DNA from: Aplectana chamaeleonis
Lineage: Eukaryota; Nematoda; Chromadorea; Rhabditida; Cosmocercidae
NCBI GenBank assembly: GCA_029168955.1
Contig: JAPDOI010000964.1
Location: 181,829 to 245,828 of the forward strand
Length of the DNA: 64,000 bases
Direction: 5' to 3'
The position numbers were made by a program, and so were the translations under genes. Every line of letters starts with the position of its first letter. The first letter of the stretch is position 1. The notes under the pieces are model-generated. The model saw only the letters and a program-made list of their open reading frames with translations. It searched no databases and was not told the DNA's origin. Of the stretch, positions 15,001-27,300 are shown one piece after another.

Positions 15001-18000
15001 AACTGGGAGTCCACAGAGCGCCGGTAACTGTGGACGGGACCCAAGTTGGAGTGCACAGCGCGCCAGTAAAAGTGGGCGGAACCCAACTGGGAGTCCACAG
15101 AGCGTCGGGAACTGTGGACGGGACCCAAGTTGGAGTGCACAGCGCGCCAGTAAAAGTGGGCGGAACCCAACTGGGAGTCCACAGAGCGTCGGGAACTGTG
15201 GACGGGACCCAAGTTGGAGTGCACAGCGCGCCAGTAAAAGTGGGCGGGACCCAACTGGGAGTCCACAGAGCGCCGGTAACTGTGGACGGCACCCAAGTTG
15301 GAGTGCACAGCGCGCCAGTAAAAGTGGGCGGGACCCAACTGGGAGTCCACAGAGCGTCGGGAACTGTGGACGGGACCCAAGTTGGAGTGCACAGCGCGCC
15401 GGTAAAAGTGGGCGGGACCCAACTGGGAGTCCACAGAGCGCCGGGAACTGTAGACGGGACCCAAGTTGGAGTGCACAGCGCGCCGGTAAAGGTGGGCGGG
15501 ACCCAACTGGGAGTGCACAGAGCGCCGGGAACTGTGGACGGGACCCAAGTAGGAGTGCACAGCGGGCCAGTGAAAGTGGGCGGGACCCAACTGGGAGTCT
15601 ACAGAGCGCCGGGAACTGTGGACGGGACCCAAGTGGGAGTGCACAGCGCGCCAGTAAAAGTGGGCGGGACCCAACTGGGAGTCCACAGAGCGTCGGGAAC
15701 TGTGGACGGGACCCAAGTTGGAGTGCACAGCGCGCCAGTAAAAGTGGGCGGGACACAACTGGGAGTCCACAGAGCGCCGGTAACTGTGGACGGCACCCAA
15801 GTTGGAGTGCACAGCGCGACAGTAAAAGTGGGCGGAACCCAACTGGGAGTCCACAGAGCGTCGGGAACTGTGGACGGGACCCAAGTTGGAGTGCACAGCG
15901 CGCCAGTAAAAGTGGGCGGGACCCAACTGGGAGTCCACAGAGCGCCGGTAACTGTGGACGGCACCCAAGTTGGAGTGCACAGCGCGACAGTAAAAGTGGG
16001 CGGAGCCCAACTGGGAGTCCACAGAGCGTCGGGAACTGTGGACGGGACCCAAGTTGGAGTGCACAGCGCGCCAGTAAAGTGGGCGGGACCCAACTGGGAG
16101 TCCACAGAGCGCCGGTAACTGTGGACGGCACCCAAGTTGGAGTGCACAGCGCGCCGGTAAAAGTGGGCGGGACCCAACTGGGAGTCCACAGAGCGCCGGG
16201 AACTGTGGACGGGACCCAAGTGGGAGTGCACAGCGCGCCAGTAAAATTGGGCGGGACCCAACTGGGAGTCCACAGAGCGCAGGGAACTGTGGACGGCACC
16301 CAAGTTGGAGTGCACAGCGCGCCAGTAAAGTGGGCGGGACCCAACTGGGAGTCCACAGAGCGCCGGGAACTGTGGACGGCACCCAGAGTTGGAGTGCACA
16401 GCGCGCCAGTAAAAGTGGGCGGGACCCAACTGGGAGTCCACAGAGCGCCGGGAACTGTGGACGGGACCCAAGTGGGAGTGCACAGCGCGCCAGTAAAAGT
16501 AGGCGGGACCCAACTGGGAGTCCACAGAGCGTCGGGAACTGTGGACGGCACCCAAGTTGGAGTGCACAGCGCGCCAGTAAAAGTGGGCGGGACCCAACTG
16601 GGAGTCCACAGAGCGCCGGGAACTGTGGACGAGACCCAAGTTGGAGTGCACAGCGCGCCGGTAAAGTGAGCGGGACCCAACTGGGAGTCCACAGAGCGTC
16701 GGGAACTGTGGACGGCACCCAAGTTGGAGTGCACAGCGCGCCAGTAAAAGTGAGCGGGACCCAACTGGGAGTCCACAGAGCGTCGGGAACTGTGGACGGC
16801 ACCCAAGTTGGAGTGCACAGCGCGCCAGTAAAAGTGGGCGGGACCCAACTGGGAGTCCACAGAGCGCCGGTAACTGTGGACGGCACCCAAGTTGGAGTGC
16901 ACAGCGCGCCAGTAAAAGTGGGCGGGACCCAACTGGGAGTCCACAGAGCGTCGGGAACTGTGGACGGGACCCAAGTTGGAGTGCACAGCGCGCCAGTAAA
17001 AGTGGGCGGGACCCAACTGGGAGTCCACAGAGCGTCGGGAACTGTGGACGGCACCCAAGTTGGAGTGCACAGCGCGCCAGTAAAAGTGGGCGGGACCCAA
17101 CTGGGAGTCCACAGAGCGCCGGTAACTGTGGACGGCACCCAGGTTGGAGTGCACAGCGCGCCAGTAAAGTGGGCGGGACCCAACTGGGAGCCCACAGAGC
17201 GCCGGGAACTGTGGACGGGACCCAAGTTGGAGTGCACAGCGCGACAGTAAAAGTGGGCGGGACCAAACTGGGAGTCTACAGAGCGTCGGGAACTGTGGAC
17301 GGGACCCAAGTTGGAGTGCACAGCGCGACAGTAAAAGTGGGCGGGAACCAACTGGGACTCTACAGAGCGTCGGGAACTGGGGACGGGACCCAGAGTTGGA
17401 GTGCACAGCGCGCCAGTAAAAGTGGGCGGGACCCAACTGGGAGTCCACAGAGCGCCGGGAACTGTGGACGGGACCCAAGTTGGAGTGCACAGCGCGCCAG
17501 TAAAAGTGGGCGGGACCCAACTGGGAGTCCACAGAGCGCCGGTAACTGTGGACGGCACCCAAGTTGGAGTGCACAGCGCGCCAGTAAAAGTGGGCGGAAC
17601 CCAACTGGGAGTCCACAGAGCGCCGGTAACTGTGGACGGCACCCAAGTTGGAGTGCACAGCGCGCCAGTAAAAGTGGGCGGGACCCAACTGGGAGTCCAC
17701 AGAGCGCCGGGAACTGTGGACGGGACCCAAGTTGGAGTGCACAGCGCGCCAGTAAAAGTGGGCGGGACCCAACTGGGAGTCCACAGAGCGTCGGGAACTG
17801 TGGACGGGACCCAAGTTGGAGTGCACAGCGCGCCAGTAAAAGTGGGCGGGACCCAACTGGGAGTCCACAGAGCGCCGGTAACTGTGGACGGCACCCAAGT
17901 TGGAGTGCACAGCGCGCCAGTAAAAGTGGGCGGGACCCAACTGGGAGTCCACAGAGCGTCGGGAACTGTGGACGGCACCCAAGTTGGAGTGCACAGCGCG

Positions 18001-21000
18001 CCAGTAAAAGTGGGCGGGACCCAACTGGGAGTCCACAGAGCGTCGGGAACTGTGGACGGGACCCAAGTTGGAGTGCACAGCGCGCCAGTAAAAGTGGGCG
18101 GGACCCAACTGGGAGTCCACAGAGCGACGGGAACTGTGGACGGGGCCCAGGTTGGAGTGCACAGCGCGCCAGTAAAAGTGGGCGGAACCCAACTGGGAGT
18201 CCACAGAGCGCCGGTAACTGTGGACGGCACCCAAGTTGGAGTGCACAGCGCGCCAGTAAAAGTGGGCGGGACCCAACTGGGAGTCCACAGAGCGCCGGTA
18301 ACTGTGGACGGCACCCAAGTTGGAGTGCACAGCGCGCCAGTAAAAGTGGGCGGGACCCAACTGGGAGTCCACAGAGCGCCGGGAACTGTGGACGGCACCC
18401 AAGTTGAGTGCACAGCGCGCCAGTAAAAGTGGGCGGGACCCAACTGGGAGTCCACAGAGCGTCGGGAACTGTGGACGGCACCCAAGTTGGAGTGCACAGC
18501 GCGCCAGTAAAAGTGGGCGGGACCCAACTGGGAGTCCACAGAGCGTCGGGAACTGTGGACGGGACCCAAGTTGGAGTGCACAGCGCGCCAGTAAAAGTGG
18601 GCGGAACCCAACTGGGAGTCCACAGAGCGCCGGTAACTGTGGACGGCACCCAAGTTGGAGTGCACAGCGCGCCAGTAAAAAAGGGCGGGACCCAACTGGG
18701 AGTCCACAGAGCGGCGGTAACTGTGGAGGGCACCCAAGCTGGAGTGCACAGCGCGCCGGTAAATGTGGGCGGAACCCAACTGGGAGTCCACAGAGCGCCG
18801 GTAACTGTGGACGGCACCCAAGTTGGAGTGCACAGCGCGCCAGTAAAAAAGGGCGGGACCCAACTGGGAGTCCACAGAGCGCCGGTAACTGTGGACGGCA
18901 CCCAAGTTGGAGTGCACAGCGCGACAGTAAAAGTGGGCGGGACCCAACTGGGAGTCCACAGAGCGTCGGGAACTGTGGACGGGACCCAAGTTGGAGTGCA
19001 CAGCGCGCCAGTAAAAGTGGGCGGGACCCAACTGGGAGTCCACAGAGCGTCGGGAACTGTGGACGGGACCCAAGTTGGAGTGCACAGCGCGCCAGTAAAA
19101 GTGGGCGGGGCCCGACTGGGGGGGCACAGTGCGGCGGGAACTGTGGACGGGACCCAAGTTGGAGTGCACAGCGCGCCAGTAAATGTGGGCGGAACCCAAC
19201 TGGGAGTCCACAGAGCGCCGGTAACTGTGGACGGCACCCAAGTTGGAGTGCACAGCGCGCCAGTAAAAGTGGGCGGGACCCAACTGGGAGTCCACAGAGC
19301 GCCGGTAACTGTGGACGGCACCCAAGTTGGAGTGCACAGCGCGCCAGTAAAAGTGGGCGGGACCCAACTGGGAGTCCACAGAGCGTCGGGAACTGTGGAC
19401 GGCACCCAAGTTGGAGTGCACAGCGCGCCAGTAAAAGTGGGCGGGACCCAACTGGGAGTCCACAGAGCGCCGGTAACTGTGGACGGCACCCAAGTTGGAG
19501 TGCACAGCGCGCCGGTAAAAGTGGGCGGGACCCAACTGGGAGTCCACAGAGCGCCGGGAACTGTGGACGGGACCCGAGTTGGAGTGCACAGCGCGCCAGT
19601 AAAAGTGGGTGGGAGCCAACTGGGAGTCCACAGAGAGCCGCAAACTGGCGACGGCACGCAAGTAGGAGTGCACAACGGGACAGTAGAAGTGGGCGGGACC
19701 CAACTGGGAGTCCACAGAGCGCCGGTAACTGTGGACGGCACCCGTTGGAGTGCACAGCGCGCCAGTAAAAGTAGGCGGGACCCAACTGGGAGTCCACAGA
19801 GCGTCGGGAACTGTGGACGGCACCCAAGTTGGAGTGCACAGCGCGCCAGTAAAAGTGGGCGGGACCCAACTGGGAGTCCACAGAGCGCCGGGAACTGTGG
19901 ACGGCACCCAAGTTGAGTGCACAGCGCGCCAGTAAAGTGGGCGGGACCCAACTGGGAGTCCACAGAGCGTCGGGAACTGTGGACGGGACCCAAGTTGGAG
20001 TGCACAGCGCGCCAGTAAATGTGGGCGGAACCCAACTGGGAGTCCACAGAGCGCCGGGAAGTGTGGACGGCACCCAAGGTGGAGTGCACAGCGCGCCAGT
20101 AAAAGTGGGCGGGACCCAACTGGGAGTCCACAGAGCGCCGGGAACTGTGGACGGCACCCAGGTTGGAGTGCACAGCGCGCCAGTAAAAGTGGGCGGGACC
20201 CAACTGGGAGTCCACAGAGCGCCGGGAACTGTGGACGGCACCCAAGTTGGAGTGCACAGCGCGCCAGTAAATGTGGGCGGAACCCAACTGGGAGTCCACA
20301 GAGCGCCGGTAACTGTGGACGGCACCCAAGTTGGAGTGCACAGCGCGCCAGTAAAAAAGGGCGGGACCCAACTGGGAGTCCACAGAGCGCCGGTAACTGT
20401 GGACGGCACCTAAGTTGGAGTGCACAGCGCGCCAGTAAAAGTGGGCGGGACCCTAACTGGGAGTCCACAGAGCGCCGGTAACTGTGGACGGCACCCAAGT
20501 TGGAGTGCACAGCGCGCCAGTAAAAGTGAGTAAGACCCAACTGGGAGTCCACAGAGCGTCGGGAACTGTGGACGGCACTCAAGTTGGAGTGCACAGCGCG
20601 CCAGTAAAAGTGGGCGGGACCCAACTGGGAGTCCACAGAGCGCCGGTAACTGTGGACGGCACCCAAGTTGGAGTGCACAGCGCGCCAGTAAAAGTGGGCG
20701 GGACCCAACTGGGAGTCCACAGAGCGCCGGTAACTGTGGACGGCACCCAAGTTGGAGTGCACAGCGCGCCAGTAAAAGTGGGCGGGACCCAACTGGGAGT
20801 CCACAGAGCGTCGGGAACTGTGGACGGGACCCAAGTTGGAGTGCACAGCGCGCCAGTAAAAGTGGGCGGGACCCAACTGGGAGTCCACAGAGCGCCGGTA
20901 ACTGTGGACGGCACCCAAGTTGGAGTGCACAGCGCGCCAGTAAAAGTGGGCGGAACCCAACTGGGAGTCCACAGAGCGCCGGTAACTGTGGACGGCACCC

Positions 21001-24000
21001 AAGTTGGAGTGCACAGCGCGCCAGTAAAAGTGGGCGGAACCCAACTGGGAGTCCACAGAGCGCCGGGAACTGTGGACGGCACCCAAGTTGGAGTGCACAG
21101 CGCGCCAGTAAAAGTGGGCGGGACCCAACTGGGAGTCCACAGAGCGCCGGGAACTGGGGACGGCACCCAAGTTGGAGTGCACAGCGCGCCAGTAAAGTGG
21201 GCGGGACCCAACTGGGAGTCCACAGAGCGCCGGGAACTGTGGACGGCACCCAAGTTGGAGTGCACAGCGCGCCAGTAAAAGTGGGCGGGACCCAACTGGG
21301 AGTCCACAGAGCGCTGGGAACTGAGGACGGGACCCAAGTGGGAGTGCACAGCGCGCCAGTGAAAGTGGGCGGGACCCAACTGGGAGTCGACAGAGCGCCG
21401 GGAACTGTGGACGGCACCCAGAGTGGGAGTGCACAGCGCGCCAGTAAAAGTGGGCGGGACCCAACTGGGAGTCCACAGAGCGTCGGGAACTGTGGACGGC
21501 ACCCAAGTTGGAGTGCACAGCGCGCCAGTAAGTGGGCGGGACCCAACTGGGAGTCCACAGAGCGCCGGTAACTGTGGACGGCACCCAAGTTGGAGTGCAC
21601 AGCGCGCCAGTAAAAGTGGGCGGGACCCAACTGGGAGTCCACAGAGCGCCGGGAACTGTGGACGGCACCCAGGATTGGAGTGCACAGCGCGCCAGTAAAA
21701 GTGAGCGGGACCCAACTGGGAGTCCACAGAGCGTCGGGAACTGTGGACGGGACCCGTTGGAGTGCACAGCGCGCCAGTAAAGTGGGCGGGACCCAACTGG
21801 GAGTCCACAGAGCGCCGGTAACTGTGGACGGCACCCAAGATTGGAGTGCACAGCGCGCCGGTAAAAGTGGGCGGGACCCAACTGGGAGTCCACAGAGCGC
21901 CGGGAACTGTGGACGGCACCCAGAGTTGGAGTGCACAGCGCGCCAGTAAAAGTGGGCGGGACCCAACTGGGAGTCCACAGAGCGTCGGGAACTGTGGACG
22001 GCACCCAAGTTGGAGTGCACAGCGCGTCAGTAAAAGTGGGCGGGACCCAACTGGGAGTCCACAGAGCGCCGGTAACTGTGGACGGCACCCAAGTTGGAGT
22101 GCACAGCGCGCCAGTAAAAGTGGGCGGGACCCAACTGGGAGTCCACAGAGCGTCGGGAGCTGGGGAGGGGACCCAAGTTGGAGTGCCCAGCGCGCCAGAC
22201 AAAGTGGGGGGGACCCAACTGGGACTCCACAGAGCGTCGGGAACTGTGGACGGGACCCAAGTTGGAGTGCACAGCGCGCCAGTAAAAGTGGGCGGGACCC
22301 AACTGGGGAGTCCACAGAGCGCCGGGAACTGTGGACGGCACCCGCGGGAGTGCACAGCGCGCCGGTAAAAGTGGGCGGAGACCCAACTGGGAGTCCACAG
22401 AGCGTCGGGAACTGTGGACGGGACCCAAGTTGGAGTGCACAGCGCGCCGGTAAAGTGGGCGGGACCCAACTGGGAGTCCACAGAGCGCCGGTAACTGTGG
22501 ACGGCACCCAGGTTGGAGTGCACAGCGCGCCAGTAAAGTGGGCGGGACCCAACTGGGAGTCCACAGAGCGCCGGGAACTGTGGACGGCACCCAAGTTGGA
22601 GTGCACAGCGCGCCGGTAAAAGTGGGCGGGACCCAACTGGGAGTCCACAGAGCGCCGGTAACTGTGGACGGCACCCAAGTTGGAGTGCACAGCGCGCCGG
22701 TAAAAGTGGGCGGGACCCAACTGGGAGTCCACAGAGCGCCGGGAACTGTGGACGGGACCCAGGATGGAGTGCACAGCGCGCCGGTAAAGTGGGCGGGACC
22801 CAACTGGGAGTCCACAGAGCGCCGGGAACTGTGGACGGCACCCAGTTGGAGTGCACAGCGCGCCGGTAAAATTGGGCGGGACCCAACTGGGAGTCCACAG
22901 AGCGCAGGGAACTGTGGATGGCACCCAAGTTGGAGTGCACAGCGCGCCAGTAAAAGTGGGCGGGACCTAACTGGGAGTCCACAGAGCGTCGGGAACTGTG
23001 GACGGCACCCAAGTTGGAGTGCACAGCGCGCCAGTAAAAGTGGGCGGGACCCAACTGGGAGTCCACAGAGCGTCGGGAACTGTGGACGGCACCCAAGTTG
23101 GAGTGCACAGCGCGCCAGTAAAAGTAGGCGGGACCCAACTGGGAGTCCACAGAGCGTCGGGAACTGTGGACGGCACCCAAGTTGGAGTGCACAGCGCGCC
23201 AGTAAAAGTGGGCGGGACCCAACTGGGAGTCCACAGAGCGTCGGGAACTGTGGACGGCACCCAAGTTGGAGAGCACAGCGCGCCAGTAAAAGAGGGCGGG
23301 ACCCAACTGGGAGTCCACAGAGCGTCGGAAACTGTGGACGGCACCCAAGTTGGAGTGCACAGCGCGCCGGTAAAAGTGGGCGGGACCCAACTGGGAGTCC
23401 ACAGAGCGCCGGAAACTGTGGACGGGACCCAAGTGGGAGTGCACAGCGCGCCAGTGAAAGTGGGCGGGACCCAAGTGGGAGTGCACAGCGCGCCGGTAAA
23501 AGTGGATGGGACCCAAGTGGGAGTGCACAGCGCGCCAGTGAAAGTGGGCGGGACCCAACTGGGAGTCTACAGAGCGCCGGGAACTGTGGACGGGACCCAA
23601 GTGGGAGTGCACAGCGCGCCGGTAAAATTGGGAGGGACCCAACTGGGAGTCCACAGAGCGTCGGGAACTGTGGACGGGACCCGTTGGAGTGCACAGCGCG
23701 CCGGTAAAAGTGGGCGGGACCCAACTGGGAGTCCACAGAGCGCCGGGAACTGTGGACGGCACCCAAGTTGGAGTGCACAGCGCGCCGGTAAAAGTGGGCG
23801 GGACCCAACTGGGAGTCTACATAGCGCCGGGAACTGTGGACGGGACCCAAGTAGGAGTGCACAGCGCGCCAGTAAAAGTGGGCGGGACCCAACTGGGAGT
23901 CCACAGAGCGCCGGGAACTGTGGACGGCACCCAAGTTGGAGTGCACAGCGCGCCAGTAAAAGTAGGCGGGACCCAACTGGGAGTCCACAGAGCGTCGGGA

Positions 24001-24300
24001 ACTGTGGACGGCACCCGTTGGAGTGCACAGCGCGCCAGTAAGTGGGCGGGACCCAACTGGGAGTCCACAGAGCGCCGGGAACTGTGGACGGCACCCAAGT
24101 TGGAGTGCACAGCGCGCCAGTAAAAGTGGGCGGGACCCAACTGGGAGTCCACAGAGCGTCGGGAACTGTGGACGGGACCCAAGTTGGAGTGCACAGCGCG
24201 CCGGTAAAAGTGGGCGGGACCCAACTGGGAGTCCACAGAGCGCCGGGAACTGTGGACGGGACCCAAGTTGGAGTGCACAGCGCGCCGGTAAAAGTGGGCG
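1..24300 (+). repeat. Satellite domain I: T-type units
   Basis: In this part of the array half B is mostly CAAGTTGGAGTGCACAG followed by CGCGCCAGTAAAAG, and half A often ends in GACGGCACCC instead of GACGGGACCC. A further A-half variant carries GAGCGTCGGGAACTG and another GAGCGCCGGTAACTG. The commonest length change is one missing A in GTAAAAGTGGGC. Units with the two-base loss ACCCG(C/T)(G/T)GGAG are absent from the first 19.7 kb. They appear first near 19,741 and become frequent towards the right boundary, so the edge given here is approximate and gradual. Confidence 0.75.
330..356 (+). repeat. Representative 8-bp inverted repeat in satellite half A
   Basis: GTCCACAG at 330-337 is the exact reverse complement of CTGTGGAC at 349-356, with an 11-base spacer. 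The arrangement is in the consensus A half and so recurs hundreds of times through the array. A frequent variant with GTCTACAG would still pair as RNA through one G-U wobble, whereas the GTCGACAG variant breaks one pair. Half B has GTGCACAG and AAAAGTGGGC at the matching places and cannot form this stem. A hairpin in single-stranded DNA or in RNA is possible but not shown. Confidence 0.85.
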
Positions 24301-27300
24301 GGACCCAACTGGGAGTCCACAGAGCGCCGGGAACTGTGGACGGGACCCGTTGGAGTGCACAGCGCGCCAGTAAAGTGGGCGGGACCCAACTGGGAGTCCA
24401 CAGAGCGCCGGGAACTGTGGACGGGACCCAAGTTGGAGTGCACAGCGCGCCGGTAAAAGTGGGCGGGACCCAACTGGGAGTCCACAGAGCGCCGGGAACT
24501 GTGGACGGGACCCGCGGGAGTGCACAGCGCGCCGGTAAAAGTGGGCGGGACCCAACTGGGAGTCCACAGAGCGCCGGGAACTGTGGACGGCACCCAAGTT
24601 GGAGTGCACAGCGCGCCAGTAAAGTGGGCGGGACCCAACTGGGAGTCCACAGAGCGCCGGGAACTGTGGACGGGACCCAAGTGAGTGCACAGCGCGCCGG
24701 TAAAAGTGGGCGGACCCAACTGGGAGTCCACAGAGCGCCGGGAACGGTGGACGGAACCCAAGTGGGAGTGCGCAGCGCGCGGGTAAAGGTAGGCGGGACC
24801 CATTTGGGAGGCCGCAGAGCGCCGGGAACTGTGGACGGGAGCCAACTGGGAATGCACAGCGCTCCGGAAAAAGTGGGCGGGACCCAACTGGGAGTAAACA
24901 GAGCGCCGGGAACAGTGGACGGGACCCGCTGGAGTGCACAGCGCGCCAGTAAAAGTGGGCGGGACCCAACTGGGAGTCCACAGAGCGCCGGGAACTGTGG
25001 ACGGGACCCAAGTTGGAGTGCACAGCGCGCCGGTAAAAGTGGGCGGGACCCAACTGGGAGTCCACAGAGCGCCGGGAACTGTGGACGGGACCCGCGGAGT
25101 GCACAGCGCGCCGGTAAAGTGGCGGGACCCAACTGGGAGTCCACAGAGCGCCGGGAACTGTGGACGGGACCCGCGGGAGTGCACAGCGCGCCAGTAAAAG
25201 TGGGCGGGACCCAACTGGGAGTCCACAGAGCGCCGGGAACTGTGGACGGCACCCAAGTTGGAGTGCACAGCGCGCCAGTAAAAGTGGGCGGGACCCAACT
25301 GGGAGTCCACAGAGCGCCGGGAACTGTGGACGGCACCCGTTGGAGTGCACAGCGCGCCAGTAAAAGTGGGCGGGACCCAACTGGGAGTCCACAGAGCGCC
25401 GGGAACTGTGGACGGCACCCGCGGAGTGCACAGCGCGCCAGTAAAAGTGGGCGGGACCCAACTGGGAGTCCACAGAGCGCCGGGAACTGTGGACGGGACC
25501 CAAGTTGAGTGCACAGCGCGCCAGTAAAGTGGGCGGGACCCAACTGGGAGTCCACAGAGCGCCGGGAACTGTGGACGGGACCCAAGTGGGAGTGCACAGC
25601 GCGCCGGTAAAAGTGGGCGGGACCCAACTGGGAGTCCACAGAGCGCCGGGAACTGTGGACGGGACCCAAGTTGGAGTGCACAGCGCGCCGGTAAAAGTGG
25701 GCGGACCCAACTGGGAGTCCACAGAGCGCCGGGAACTGTGGACGGACCCAAGTTGGAGTGCACAGCGCGCCGGTAAAGTGGGCGGGACCCAACTGGGAGT
25801 CCACAGAGCGCCGGGAACTGTGGACGGGACCCAAGTGAGTGCACAGCGCGCCGGTAAAAGTGGGCGGGACCCAACTGGGAGTCCACAGAGCGCCGGGAAC
25901 TGTGGACGGGACCCTGCGGAGTGCACAGCGCGCCGGTGAAAGTGGGCGGACCCAACTGGGAGTCCACAGAGCGCCGGGAACTGTGGACGGGACCCGCGGG
26001 AGTGCACAGCGCGCCGGTAAAAGTGGGCGGACCCAACTGGGAGTCCACAGAGCGCCGGGAACTGTGGACGGGACCCAAGTGGGAGTGCACAGCGCGCCGG
26101 TTAAAGTGGGTGTGACTCAACTGGGAGTCCACAGAGCGCCGGGAACTGTGGATGGGACCCAAGTAGGAGTGCACAGCGCGCCGGTTAAAGTGGGTTTGAC
26201 TCAACTGGGAGTCCACAGAGCGCCGGGAACTGTGGATGGGACCCAAGTAGGAGTGCACAGCGCGCCGGTAAAGTGGGCGGGACCCAACTGGGAGTCCACA
26301 GAGCGCCGGGAACTGTGGACGGCACCCAAGTTGGAGTGCACAGCGCGCCGGTAAAAGTGGGCGGGACCCAACTGGGAGTCCACAGAGCGCCGGGAACTGT
26401 GGACGGGACCCAAGTGGGAGTGCACAGCGCGCCGGTAAAGTGGGCGGACCCAACTGGGAGTCCACAGAGCGCCGGGAACTGTGGACGGGACCCAAGTTGG
26501 AGTGCACAGCGCGCCGGTAAAGTGGGCGGGACCCAACTGGGAGTCCACAGAGCGCCGGGAACTGTGGACGGGACCCGCGGGAGTTCACAGCGCTCCGGAA
26601 AAAGTGGGCGGGACCCAACTGGGAGTAAACAGAGCGCCGGGAACTGTGGACGGAACCCAAGTGGGAGTGCACAGCGCTCCGGAAAAAGTGGGCGGGACCC
26701 AACTGGGAGTAAACAGAGCGCCGGGAATAGTGGACGGGAGCCAACTGGGAATGCACAGCGCTCCGGAAAAAGTGGGCGGGACCCAACTGGGAGTAAACAG
26801 AGCGCCGGGAACTGTGGACGGGACCCGTTGGAGTGCACAGCGCGCCGGTAAAAGTGGGCGGGACCCAACTGGGAGTCCACAGAGCGCCGGGAACTGTGGA
26901 CGGGACCCAAGCGGGAGTGCAAAACGCGCCGGTAAAAGTAGGCGGGACCCAACTGGGAGTCCACAAAGCGCCGGGAACTGTGGACGGGTCCCAAGTGGGA
27001 GTGCACTGCGCGCCGGGAAAAGTGGGCGGGACCCAACTGGGAGGGCACAGAGCGCCGGGAACTGTGGACGGGACCCGTGGGAGTGCACAGCGCGCCGGTA
27101 AAAGTGGGCGGGACCCAACTGGGAGTCCACAGAGCGCCGGGAACTGTGGACGGGACCCGTGGGAGTGCACAGCGCGCCAGTAAAAGTGGGCGGGACCCAA
27201 CTGGGAGTCCACAGAGCGCCGGGAACTGTGGACGGGACCCAAGTGGGAGTGCACAGCGCCGGTAAAAGTGGGCGGGACCCAACTGGGAGTCCACAGAGCG

